Assembly: GCA_938014885.1 (NCBI GenBank)
Contig: CALLQI010000003.1
Span: 248,001 to 312,000, forward strand
Direction of reading: 5' to 3'
DNA length: 64,000 nucleotides
DNA from: an uncultured bacterium
Lineage (GTDB): Bacteria; Planctomycetota; UBA8742; UBA2392
A program made the translations under genes and the position numbers. This document shows positions 56,653-64,000 of this stretch, piece by piece (positions within the stretch are counted from its first letter, which is position 1; each line of letters starts with the position of its first letter). A model generated the notes under the pieces. It was not told the DNA's origin. It worked only from the letters and a program-made list of their open reading frames with translations, and ran no database searches.

Positions 56653-57849
56653 ATGACGCAGCGACCTAACGTTTTCATCGTCGCCACCGAAAGCAGCGGC
56701 GACAACTACGGCGCCCTGATGGCTCGCCAGTTGCGCGACATGCGGCCGGACCTCGAACTTTACGGCCTCGGCGGCGGCAAGATGGAAAGCGCCGGCGTCA
56801 CCCTGTTCCAGAACATGCTTGAACATAGCGCCGTGGGCCTGGTCGAAGTCGTGCGCAGCCTGCGCTTTTTCCTCGATACCATGGACCAGGTCGTGCAAAA
56901 GGCCAAAGAACTGCGGCCGGAAGTGATCGTCCTGATCGACAGCCCCGACTTCAACCTGCGCATCGCGCACCGCCTGAAAGAACTTGGCATTCCCGTCGTG
57001 TACTACGTCAGCCCGCAACTTTGGGCCTGGCGCGAAGGCCGCGTGGAGCGCATCCGCAAGTACATCGACCGCATGCTGGTGATCTTCCCGTTTGAGGTCG
57101 ATTTCTACGCAAAGCACGGGATCGAGGCACGCTTTGTCGGCCACCCGCTGATGGACCTGATCGACCATGATCAAGTGAAGAAGCGCGCTGAGGCTCTGCG
57201 CCACGGCTTCAAGCTGCCCGGCAAGAAGAAGGTGGTGGGCCTTTTCCCCGGTAGCCGCCGCTCCGAGGTCACGCGCCTGATGCCGCGCATGCTGGATGCA
57301 GCCCGCGAGATCATGAAGCGCCGTCAGGACGTGATTTTCCTGGTCGGCTGCAGCCCGTGGTTCAACCCGGACCGCTACAAGGCCATGATCAAAGACCACG
57401 AAGACCTGCCGTTGCGCGCCATTCACGGCCGCAGCCATGAGGTGATGGCGCTGGCGGACTTCAGCCTGATCTGCAGCGGCACGGCCACCGTGGAAGCCGC
57501 GATTGTGGGCACGCCGTTCCTGTGTACGTACCGCATGGCCTGGGCCAGCGCGATTCTCGCGGGCTTGCTCGTGAACACGGAATGGGCCTGCATGGTGAAC
57601 ATCCTGGCCAACAAGCAGGTCGTGCCTGAGCTTCTGCAACACCAGGCCGAGCCCCTGACAATGGCGCTGATCGCACTCGAGAACATGGAAAGCGGCGCCC
57701 CAGACATGCGCGGTGACCTGGCCGAAGTGGTGAAGACACTAGGCGGCAAAGGAGCCTCACGCCGCGCAGCCGAACAGGTACTCAGCGTAGCCGGCCTGCG
57801 CCCGGTAAGCCGCCCCATAAGCTCCGAGTACCCAGCCATCGTGAAGTAG
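56653..57849 (+). CDS. lpxB: Lipid-A-disaccharide synthase
   Basis: 398 residues. LpxB joins UDP-2,3-diacylglucosamine to lipid X to form the disaccharide of lipid A. The N-terminal ESSGDNYGALMARQL, VSPQLWAWREGRV, LFPGSRRSEV and SGTATVEAAIVGTPFLCTYR motifs are diagnostic for this GT-B enzyme. With lpxD elsewhere in the window it confirms a lipid A pathway. A GAAA-loop hairpin follows at 57860. Confidence 0.96.
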   Translation: MTQRPNVFIVATESSGDNYGALMARQLRDMRPDLELYGLGGGKMESAGVTLFQNMLEHSAVGLVEVVRSLRFFLDTMDQVVQKAKELRPEVIVLIDSPDFNLRIAHRLKELGIPVVYYVSPQLWAWREGRVERIRKYIDRMLVIFPFEVDFYAKHGIEARFVGHPLMDLIDHDQVKKRAEALRHGFKLPGKKKVVGLFPGSRRSEVTRLMPRMLDAAREIMKRRQDVIFLVGCSPWFNPDRYKAMIKDHEDLPLRAIHGRSHEVMALADFSLICSGTATVEAAIVGTPFLCTYRMAWASAILAGLLVNTEWACMVNILANKQVVPELLQHQAEPLTMALIALENMESGAPDMRGDLAEVVKTLGGKGASRRAAEQVLSVAGLRPVSRPISSEYPAIVK

Positions 57850-57859
57850 GCCAACTCAG

Positions 57860-57985
57860 CCCCAGCCGAAAGGCTGGGGTCTAATCGCGCATCAATCGCC
57901 AGGCCGCCCGAACCTACGCCCTGCCGCCCCCGAAGGGGGTGAAGGTCTGTAGCCACGGGTGCAGCGCGAAGCGCGGTACCCGTGG
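57860..57985. repeat. Hairpins after lpxB
   Basis: CCCCAGCC-GAAA-GGCTGGGG (57860-57879) is a GNRA-capped stem 10 bp beyond the lpxB stop and may end transcription, though its U tract is weak. At 57953-57985 CCACGGGT...ACCCGTGG encloses GCGC-GAA-GCGC, a nested palindrome that looks like a REP-type element. No ORF lies in the gap. Confidence 0.6.
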
Positions 57986-58090
57986 ATTTGCTGCATGCTG
58001 TCCCTGTTCGCACTTTCATTTTTGTGACAGTCGCGATGATTGGTATGGTGACTTCCCGCACCCGACTTCCGGGGCCACTGGAGACCTGCC

Positions 58091-58975
58091 ATGAGAACAC
58101 TGTTGTGTGCACTGATCGCGGCCGCCTGCGTCGCGCTGCCCGTGTTGGCGCAACCCAAGGGCGAACAGAAGCCGGAGAAGAAGGCCGAGTTCCCCAAGGA
58201 TGAGCCGCTTGAAGTCAACGACGAAGCCGATCAACTCCTGCGCGCCATGCGCGACCGGTGCCGTGTGCAGTACTCCAAGGTTGGCGTGGCTCCCAAGAGC
58301 CTGAAGGCCGACATGGGTGTTACCGTCGATGAACGGACGGGCAAGGAATACACCGTGGACGACACCGTGTACTCGACAGCAAAGTTGGGCGGCCTGCTGG
58401 CCAAGTCCAACGACCCGGTCGGCACAATCCAGTTCCTCAAGTTCGAGTGGTCCAGCGGCAAAGGCGAAACCAAGGCCTACGCCACCATGGAGGAAATGCA
58501 GAAAGACAACGCGGAATTCACCTGGAAGAAGGGCGACGACAGCAGCAAGGACGCCGATGCCGACAAGGCCGGCAAGCAGTGGGACGCGCTGTACAAGAAG
58601 GGCGCGAAGTGGACCTACAAAATGAACTTCGGGATGGAGATTTGGCAGTCCACTGAAGTGGTGAAGGTAGAAGGCCAATCCGCCACGGTGAAAACGGCCT
58701 CGAAGATTGGTGCCGATGGCGAGTGGATGCCCGCCACGGAACACGAAGTTCAGCGTCCGCTTCCCACTGAGGGCGGTGGGGGCAGTGCCCCCGGAATCAA
58801 AGAAATCGCGCGTGGCGACGAAAAAGTTGGCGATTGGGACTGCGAGTTCATGGAGTACGAGTCGGGCGGCGAGCGCTCCAAGTACTACTTGCACAAGAAG
58901 TACGGTCTCATGATGAAGCTCGTCCAGGGCGGCGAAGTGAAGATGGAAGTTACGGAGTTCAAACCCGTCGAGTAA
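58091..58975 (+). CDS. Secreted protein of unknown function
   Basis: 294 residues with a Sec signal (MRTLLCALIAAACVALPVLA) and a Lys/Glu-rich linker. The mature domain has alternating strands (SATVKTASKIGADGEWMPATEHEVQRP; YYLHKKYGLMMKLVQGGEVKMEVTEF) that suggest a beta-barrel or beta-sandwich. A Gly/Ala-rich loop interrupts it. I recognise no family. A bidirectional terminator follows. Confidence 0.7.
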   Translation: MRTLLCALIAAACVALPVLAQPKGEQKPEKKAEFPKDEPLEVNDEADQLLRAMRDRCRVQYSKVGVAPKSLKADMGVTVDERTGKEYTVDDTVYSTAKLGGLLAKSNDPVGTIQFLKFEWSSGKGETKAYATMEEMQKDNAEFTWKKGDDSSKDADADKAGKQWDALYKKGAKWTYKMNFGMEIWQSTEVVKVEGQSATVKTASKIGADGEWMPATEHEVQRPLPTEGGGGSAPGIKEIARGDEKVGDWDCEFMEYESGGERSKYYLHKKYGLMMKLVQGGEVKMEVTEFKPVE

Positions 58976-58988
58976 CGATGCGAAAAGC

Positions 58989-59019
58989 AAACCGGCGCGC
59001 CAGACGGCGCGCCGGTTTT
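58989..59019. terminator. Bidirectional intrinsic terminator
   Basis: A 13-bp perfect stem AAACCGGCGCGCC/GGCGCGCCGGTTT with a 4-nt loop. T-rich flanks on both strands (GGTTTTC and, on the other strand, GGTTTGCTTTTC) serve the convergent secreted-protein and methyltransferase genes. Confidence 0.9.
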
Positions 59020-59032
59020 CAATTGGTGCGGG

Positions 59033-59743
59033 CTACTTGCTTCCGAACGCACGCAGGATTGCGGCCCAGAAGCCGCCCGGCGCCTTGCGGATGTCCACTT
59101 TGGCGCCGGTGCTGCCTTTCTCGGCAATCAGGAAGGCGCGGTCTGAAAACTCGCCAATCGGTTGCAGCCGCAGCGGCGTCAGCCCGGCCTCAACGACTTC
59201 CTTCAGGATCTGTTCGTTGGTGCAAAAGCGCTTGCCGCGTGCTTTGGCCTTGCTGCGGGCTTCGTTGCGTTTGCCCTTCCAGGTTTCGGCGCTCTTGAAC
59301 TGGATCAGCACGTAGTGCCCGCTGGCATTGGCCAGTGACTTCATCAGGGCCACGCGTTCATCGGGCTCGAAGTAGTACACGAAGCGCACGCTGGCCACCA
59401 GTTCGGGCTCTTCCGCCGGCGGCGCCTCAAACTTGAACGCGTCGGCGTGGGCGACACGGCCGGGCAGCTTCATATCGGCATGCTTGCGCGTGGCGGCCTC
59501 AACCATCTGTACGGAAAAGTCCATGCCCAGGATGGTCCAGCCCCGCGTGTGCCAATACGGGAAAAGACGGCCAGGCCCGCAGGGCACGTCCAGCACGGTC
59601 TTGACGCCTTTGGCCAGATCGACGCAGCGGCTGAGCGCCTTGTTTTCGGCCCGGGTCTTGAACCAGCCGGCAATGCCGCCGGGCTCACGCAACTTGGTGT
59701 AGCCTTCCGGGTCCGTGAACACCGGATACGCGTCGGTTGTCAT
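59033..59743 (-). CDS. SAM-dependent methyltransferase, class I
   Basis: 236 residues with motif I VLDVPCGPGRLFPYW (50-64), the acidic residue of motif II in GMDFSVQMVEAA, and a later strand (FVYYFEPDE) of the Rossmann methyltransferase fold. The start at 59743 begins the recognisable sequence (MTTDAYPVFTDPEGYTKLREP); the frame continues upstream to 59797 without a ribosome binding site. Substrate unknown. No neighbour suggests a pathway. Confidence 0.85.
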   Translation of the reverse strand: MTTDAYPVFTDPEGYTKLREPGGIAGWFKTRAENKALSRCVDLAKGVKTVLDVPCGPGRLFPYWHTRGWTILGMDFSVQMVEAATRKHADMKLPGRVAHADAFKFEAPPAEEPELVASVRFVYYFEPDERVALMKSLANASGHYVLIQFKSAETWKGKRNEARSKAKARGKRFCTNEQILKEVVEAGLTPLRLQPIGEFSDRAFLIAEKGSTGAKVDIRKAPGGFWAAILRAFGSK

Positions 59744-59874
59744 AGGGTTTCTTAATGAGAAACCGATATCTTCATATTTAATAAGGCCTGCGGTCAAGGG
59801 TGCTGGGTGCCCGTTCTGGCGTGATTGCCGGTCAAGTGGTTAGATGAAGGGCGCTTCAGGGTCACATAAAAGAC

Positions 59875-60780
59875 GTGTTTTGCACCTCTTGCGGCCTATA
59901 CATGCTTGCCCAGGTTGGAAATCAGGAGTCCGCGGAAGCCGAACTGGCACCGGTGCGCAGCCGGCGCTCCATGGGCGAACTGGTGGGCGATTCGCAGTTG
60001 GCCCGCGCGGCCGCACGGGTGCTGGGGCCTGACGTTGCGTTGCGGGTGCTGCAGGTATCAGAACGCGGCGGGCTGGGCGTTTTCAGCCGTGATGGCGAAC
60101 AACGCGTGTTCAAGCTCATGAACTGCCGCACACACTGGCGCAAGCGCTTTGCGCGCCTGTTTGGCTGGAACCCGGCGCGCCGGGCCTTCGAACAGTCGCA
60201 GATGCTGCAACAGGCCGGCGTGCCCGTGTGCCCGGTGCTTGAGCACGGGCAGATCCCGCTGCCTGACGCGCCGCGCGCGCTGTGGACCATCGGCGAGTAC
60301 TTCCCGGACGGCATCGCATTGCGGGACCTCAAAAAGCAATTGCAGCCGCAGCGCCGCAGTGCGGTGCACCCGCAGATCGTGGCGCTTTACGAGCACGGCA
60401 TCGACATGTTGCGCGACCTGCATGAGCGCGGGTTCATGCACCGCGACTTCCACGCCGGTAACCTGATGGTGGTGCCCGGTGCAGACGCCGGCAAGCCGCC
60501 GCTGTACCTGATGGACCTGGACACCGTGACCCGCCGCGCGCCCAGCCACGACCGGCGCGCCGCTGAAGTCTGCCGCTACGTCCACAATTTCGTTGAGCCG
60601 CAGAACTTTGAGCAAGTGATCATGAACGCCGCTGAACGCTACGCGCGCGGCGACCAGGCCATACTTTCCCGCCTCAAACGCAGCCGCCAGGTGGCCTCGC
60701 TGCTGCGGCAAAAGGGTGTGCTGCCCAAAGACATCCTGCGCGGCCGCGAGTGGAAGCTGCCGGAAGACAGCGTGTCCTGA
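59875..60780 (+). CDS. Lipopolysaccharide kinase (WaaP)-like protein
   Basis: 301 residues in the Kdo/WaaP kinase family. The kinase-like core has K80 in RVFKL, HRDFHAGNLMV with H189-R190-D191 and N196, and the metal-binding LMDLDTV (D214 or D216). It may phosphorylate heptose or Kdo of LPS core. The start is unsure: GTG 59875 gives a CxxC tail (MFCTSC), while ATG 59902 omits it; neither has a good Shine-Dalgarno. Confidence 0.8.
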   Translation: MFCTSCGLYMLAQVGNQESAEAELAPVRSRRSMGELVGDSQLARAAARVLGPDVALRVLQVSERGGLGVFSRDGEQRVFKLMNCRTHWRKRFARLFGWNPARRAFEQSQMLQQAGVPVCPVLEHGQIPLPDAPRALWTIGEYFPDGIALRDLKKQLQPQRRSAVHPQIVALYEHGIDMLRDLHERGFMHRDFHAGNLMVVPGADAGKPPLYLMDLDTVTRRAPSHDRRAAEVCRYVHNFVEPQNFEQVIMNAAERYARGDQAILSRLKRSRQVASLLRQKGVLPKDILRGREWKLPEDSVS

Positions 60781-60913
60781 GTCACGGTGATTCGCGCCAT
60801 GTTTCGCGTGAAACAGGCGCCCACATCGCGCGTTTCTATCCTGTTGCGGGTTTTTCTTGTTTGGGCGGGAACCTACCGCCCAGGTTGCCGGTCAATGGAC
60901 CTGAGTAGGGCCG

Positions 60914-61516
60914 ATGGCCACCGAAGCGCGTTTCGTGCCGGGCAAATCGACTGATCCCGAAGGGGTACAGTCATCGTCCGCCGCGAGTGAAGCTGCGGTG
61001 CCAGCGCCCGACCCGATACTGCTGGCGGCCAAGGCGGGCGACGCGGCGGCCTTTGAAAACCTGATGCGCAAGTATCACGACGCGCTGTTGCGCCGCATCA
61101 TGCTGGTGGTGCGCGAAAGCAACGCGGCCGAAGATGTGTCGCAGGAAACCTGGGTCCGGATTCATCGTGGCCTGAAGGGTTTTGAGGGGCGCAGCGGCTT
61201 TTTCGCGTGGGCGGTGAGTATCGCCGTGCGGGAGGGCCAGCGCTGGCTGGTGCGAAAGCGCGAAGTGGCGGCGGAGCTGCCGGATGTCGCCGCCCGCGAG
61301 CGCGAAAACCCGGTCGATGCGGACCTGGTGCAGATGTGCCTGCAACGCCTGCCGGAAGAGTTTCGCGAGCCCCTGTTGCTCGAGTTGTGGGAAGGATTCA
61401 GCCATAAGGAAATCAGCGACGCCCTGGGCATTCCTGAGGGCACCGTGAAATCAAGATTGTTCCGAGCGCGCGAACGTTTCCGCGCACTATGGGAAACCCG
61501 AAACCAAGGAACCTGA
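60914..61516 (+). CDS. ECF sigma factor (sigma-70 family)
   Basis: 200 residues: sigma region 2 (FENLMRKYHDALLRRIMLVVRESNAAEDVSQETWVRIHRGL) and region 4 (LPEEFREPLLLELWEGFSHKEISDALGIPEGTVKSRLFRARER) with no region 3, so it is an extracytoplasmic function sigma factor. About 35 N-terminal residues before region 2 are unstructured. It starts a three-gene unit with two membrane-anchored proteins that may sense envelope stress. Confidence 0.95.
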   Translation: MATEARFVPGKSTDPEGVQSSSAASEAAVPAPDPILLAAKAGDAAAFENLMRKYHDALLRRIMLVVRESNAAEDVSQETWVRIHRGLKGFEGRSGFFAWAVSIAVREGQRWLVRKREVAAELPDVAARERENPVDADLVQMCLQRLPEEFREPLLLELWEGFSHKEISDALGIPEGTVKSRLFRARERFRALWETRNQGT

Positions 61517-61570
61517 CGCAGAACTTTACGCAGAACTTGACCCTGACCTGATCCCAGACCCTGACCACGA
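61517..61570. repeat. GACCCTGACC phrase repeats between sigma factor and anti-sigma genes
   Basis: CGCAGAACTTTACGCAGAACTTGACCCTGACCTGATCCCAGACCCTGACC repeats the same phrases as the island at 55504-55537. It separates the sigma gene from the next ATG and contains no visible ribosome binding site. Confidence 0.6.
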
Positions 61571-61572
61571 CC

Positions 61573-62409
61573 ATGCACACGGACCTTGACCATCTGATTC
61601 GCGCCGCACGACCGGACATCCCGGCCGGCGCGCTGTCACGTGCCGAGGCTGCCGTGGCAGGTCGCCCGCAGGCGCCGTTGTTCAGTCTGCGTGTCCTGTT
61701 GCGCGCCGCCGCAGTGTTCGCGCTGGCGGTTGGTGCCGGTCTGGTTTCGGCCATGTTGTCGTCAACACCTGAAGCCGCGCATGTGGATTCCACGGCCAGC
61801 GGCAATGTTTCCGCTGCGGCCGGGCCGGATCTGGCTGGTCTGCGCGCTGACGTTGCTGCTTTGCTGCGCGGTGCGGACGGGCTTGCGGTGGGCTCGCCTT
61901 CGCTGGCCCAGCTCGAAGACAGGTTGGCGGTACTTGAAGCCGAAGCATCGCTTTCGCCACAGGATCAGTTGGCGGCTGCCATTGTGCAGGTGATCGAGAG
62001 CCGCGATCGTCGCCTTCGCGACGAATGGCGCGAGCGTCACCTGGCGTTCGTGCGCGATTCGTACTCGAAGCACCTCGACACGCTGGTGTCCGACGTGCGC
62101 GGCGGGCTGGTGCTTACTGCCGACCAGGAAAAGCGCTTCCGCGAAATCCTGATTGAACACGGCGAGAAGGCCGAATCGATGATTGATTCGTGCTATCGCC
62201 GGCACCACAAGCGCGGCCGCGGCTTTGATGAGCTGGCGCGCGAAACCAGGGCAAAACTCCAGGCCGTCCTCGACGAGGCCCAGCGCAACGACTTCCGGGT
62301 AGCGGACGCAGTACTGGGGGCCGACCCGATGCACTGGGCCCCGCGCGAGGAATTCGAGGATGCCACCGACGTGGACACCTACGTGAACTGGATGCAGCTT
62401 TCAAAATGA
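61573..62409 (+). CDS. Membrane-anchored putative anti-sigma partner with LTxxQ-type domain
   Basis: 278 residues. A short cytoplasmic N-terminus (about 35 residues, MHTDLDHLIRAARPDIPAG) precedes one transmembrane helix (LLRAAAVFALAVGAGLVSAML). The periplasmic part is coiled coil and includes GLVLTADQEKRFREILIEH, a helix of the LTxxQ type seen in Spy/CpxP/ZraP stress proteins. Position next to an ECF sigma gene suggests an anti-sigma factor; the cytoplasmic part lacks a zinc-binding HxxxCxxC motif, so the assignment is inferred. Confidence 0.7.
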   Translation: MHTDLDHLIRAARPDIPAGALSRAEAAVAGRPQAPLFSLRVLLRAAAVFALAVGAGLVSAMLSSTPEAAHVDSTASGNVSAAAGPDLAGLRADVAALLRGADGLAVGSPSLAQLEDRLAVLEAEASLSPQDQLAAAIVQVIESRDRRLRDEWRERHLAFVRDSYSKHLDTLVSDVRGGLVLTADQEKRFREILIEHGEKAESMIDSCYRRHHKRGRGFDELARETRAKLQAVLDEAQRNDFRVADAVLGADPMHWAPREEFEDATDVDTYVNWMQLSK

Positions 62410-62511
62410 CCGCGGCAATAACTGCCGCAACAACCGCAGCAAAGTGACTGACCGGCGCGATGGGCGCACCGACAAACGCGGCAATCTGACGCAGCAATTC
62501 AGGAGAGAAGC

Positions 62512-63351
62512 ATGAAACCGATCTGGCTTGCAATCACAGTGGCAGCAGCAATCGCGGGTGGTGGTGCCGGCGGCGTAATCGCCACCAAAGTGATGGCACC
62601 CGCCCAGCGCAACAGCGAGCCCGTTGCCACGGCAGCCAAGCCGCTCGACGACAAGCCCGTCGGCGAGTCCAGGAATTACGACAACGAACTGGCTGAGTTG
62701 CGCAACGATATCAAGACCCTCAACGTCAAGCTCAGCGACGCCGTGACCGCGGCCAACGACAGCAAGGCCAGCCTGGCCACAGCCACGGCCGACTACAACA
62801 AGCGCATCGCGGCCCTTGAATCCAGGCCCGCCGGCACCGTCGCCAACAGCGGTGGCGGCACAAGCCCGGCCCCGGTCGATGAAAGCTCGCCTGAGTTTGC
62901 GGCCGCCGTCGAAAAGGTCCTCGCGGACCGCGACGAACAGCGCCGTAAAGAGCGCGAAGCCGAACAGCAGAAGTGGATGGAAGACCGCTGGGTCCAGGAA
63001 AACACCACCATCGCCACCACGCTGACCGAAAAGCTGGCGCTTACGCCTGAGCAGGTGGCCAAGGTCAACACAGTGCTCGAAGGCTACACCAACAGCCGCC
63101 GCGACCTGATGGAACGCGGCCGCGCGGCCATGGAATCAGGCACGGAATTTGACTGGCGCGCGGAAGGCACCAAACTGTCCACCGAGGTGACGGAGCAGAT
63201 CCGCGGCGAGCTTTCCTCGGCGCAGCTCAGCACCTTCAACGAACTGGTCGGCGACCAGGGCATCTCGGCGCTGCAGCCTCGCGGCTTCGGCGGGCGCGGA
63301 CCCGGCGGCCAGGGCGGCGGTCGCCAGGGCGGCGGCGGACGCGGCAACTAG
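62512..63351 (+). CDS. Membrane-anchored coiled-coil protein with Spy-like motif
   Basis: 279 residues. GGAGAGAAG precedes the ATG. An N-terminal hydrophobic helix (AITVAAAIAGGGAGGVIATKV) anchors a charged coiled coil. KLALTPEQVAKVNTVLEGYTNSRRDLME is an LTxxQ-type helix like that in the preceding gene product. The tail is Gly-rich (GGRGPGGQGGGRQGGGGRGN). It probably acts with the sigma unit in the periplasm. A terminator follows. Confidence 0.75.
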   Translation: MKPIWLAITVAAAIAGGGAGGVIATKVMAPAQRNSEPVATAAKPLDDKPVGESRNYDNELAELRNDIKTLNVKLSDAVTAANDSKASLATATADYNKRIAALESRPAGTVANSGGGTSPAPVDESSPEFAAAVEKVLADRDEQRRKEREAEQQKWMEDRWVQENTTIATTLTEKLALTPEQVAKVNTVLEGYTNSRRDLMERGRAAMESGTEFDWRAEGTKLSTEVTEQIRGELSSAQLSTFNELVGDQGISALQPRGFGGRGPGGQGGGRQGGGGRGN

Positions 63352-63369
63352 TACGCATCCAAATCAACA

Positions 63370-63403
63370 CAAGGCGCGGGAGAAATCCCGCGCCTTGTCT
63401 TTT
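63370..63403 (+). terminator. Intrinsic terminator
   Basis: A 12-bp stem CAAGGCGCGGGA/TCCCGCGCCTTG with loop GAAA, then TCTTTT. It ends the ECF sigma unit 18 bp after the stop codon. Confidence 0.92.
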
Positions 63404-63429
63404 GCGCCCATCGCGCCGACACTGCACAC

Positions 63430-64000
63430 ATGAACGCGCCGGCGCAACTGGATACGCTGATTGAGGCCCTGACTGAGGCCCACGCCCGCACCCATGAAGT
63501 GATCGCGGACCTGACCGACGCGCAACTGATGGTGCCGCAGGCAGACATCCTGAACCCATTCAACTGGGAGGTCGGGCACGTCGCGTTTTTCTGGGAGTAC
63601 TTCGTGCTGCGTCAACTCGGCCTCCGGCCCAGCATCCGCGCCGACGCCGACGCGCTGTTTGATTCGGCCAAGGTTGACCACGACACGCGCTGGGGCCTTC
63701 CGCTGCCGCCACGGGCCGAGATCCTTGCCTACACCGACGCCATCCGCGACTTGGTGATCGCGCACCTGAAGGCCGCGCCGCTGACAGCCGCCAACAGCTA
63801 CCTGCCCTGGCTTAGCGTGTACCACGAAGACATGCACGCGGAGGCCTTCACGTACATGCGGCAGACAGTCGGCTACGCGCCCCCGAAACTTGACGTGTCA
63901 ACCCAGCCGGTTGTTGAGGCCGGTCCGCTGCCCGGCGATGCCCACGTGCCCGGCGGCGAGTATCGCATCGGGGCGCAGAAGGGCGTCTCGCGCTTCGTCT
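63430..64000 (+). CDS. EgtB-like (DinB plus FGE-sulfatase) protein, 3' end beyond window
   Basis: A frame from ATG 63430 stays open to the right edge, 190 codons. The first part is a DinB-type four-helix domain with the metal ligands His in VGHVAFFWEY and the His pair in YHEDMHAEAFTYMRQT (H-x3-H), as in the sulfoxide synthase EgtB of ergothioneine synthesis. The closing VPGGEYRIGAQKGVSRFV is the start of an FGE-sulfatase (SUMF1-like) domain. EgtB identity is likely but needs the missing C-terminal substrate pocket. Confidence 0.85.
   Translation, partial: MNAPAQLDTLIEALTEAHARTHEVIADLTDAQLMVPQADILNPFNWEVGHVAFFWEYFVLRQLGLRPSIRADADALFDSAKVDHDTRWGLPLPPRAEILAYTDAIRDLVIAHLKAAPLTAANSYLPWLSVYHEDMHAEAFTYMRQTVGYAPPKLDVSTQPVVEAGPLPGDAHVPGGEYRIGAQKGVSRFV

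Overview
The window is GC-rich bacterial chromosome, densely coded on both strands. It comes from a Gram-negative organism with lipid A: lpxD follows a Skp-type chaperone gene, lpxB is present, and many products carry Sec signal peptides or lipoboxes. Several traits fit Planctomycetota or a similar deep-branching, large-genome lineage: a DWG-type membrane Ser/Thr kinase, huge exported HEAT/TPR proteins, a PDZ plus alpha/alpha-barrel protein, and many unique envelope proteins. The phylum is an inference, not proven by the sequence. No prophage, IS element, CRISPR array or canonical defence island is visible.

Layout. 1-5.7 kb: a thioredoxin-fold lipoprotein gene interrupted by a probable selenocysteine UGA and cut by the window edge, an M16 peptidase, a two-domain SagB/ThcOx oxidoreductase, a secreted coiled-coil protein and an aldo/keto reductase lacking its usual Tyr. 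5.7-8.0 kb: Ser/Thr kinase. 8.0-22.7 kb: a run of minus-strand genes (PDZ/toroid protein, orphan nuoH, ABC-2 permease, Gly-rich lipoprotein, DUF2064-like protein, two very large exported helical-repeat proteins that overlap by ATGA, guanine deaminase-like amidohydrolase). 22.9-28.7 kb: queG, a MutT-type Nudix gene and two large envelope proteins, closed by a clear terminator. 28.7-36.7 kb: DUF2283, ACP phosphodiesterase-like, uvrB, an esterase-PDZ protein, a coiled-coil PD-(D/E)XK-like protein of atypical composition, RNase P RNA and an NrtR-like regulator. 36.7-42.8 kb: a pair of membrane-anchored BRCT-like paralogues, tRNA-Gln(CUG) with a partial duplication, a Skp-like chaperone with an Ig-like tail, and lpxD. 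42.8-52.5 kb: two overlapping DUF4139 paralogues, a VOC protein, recA, a cyclase-ATPase-TPR protein and a small lipoprotein. 52.7-59.7 kb: 1-Cys peroxiredoxin, rpmA, rplU, a protein with a Cys-containing C-terminal sorting tail, a radical SAM protein, lpxB, a secreted protein and a methyltransferase. 59.9-64 kb: a WaaP-like kinase, an ECF sigma factor with two membrane-anchored partners, and the start of an EgtB-like gene cut by the right edge.

How it fits together. Housekeeping genes (uvrB, recA, rnpB, rpmA, rplU, queG, nuoH, lpxB, lpxD, tRNA-Gln) are scattered among envelope proteins of unknown function. Intrinsic terminators with clear U tracts close several units. A striking non-coding feature is a set of low-complexity islands built from short G/T-rich or C/A-rich phrases in many intergenic gaps, along with hairpin clusters.

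The strongest single observation is the in-frame UGA at 87-89. The coding frame continues to the window edge with thioredoxin-like sequence, and a hairpin matching bacterial SECIS geometry lies just downstream.
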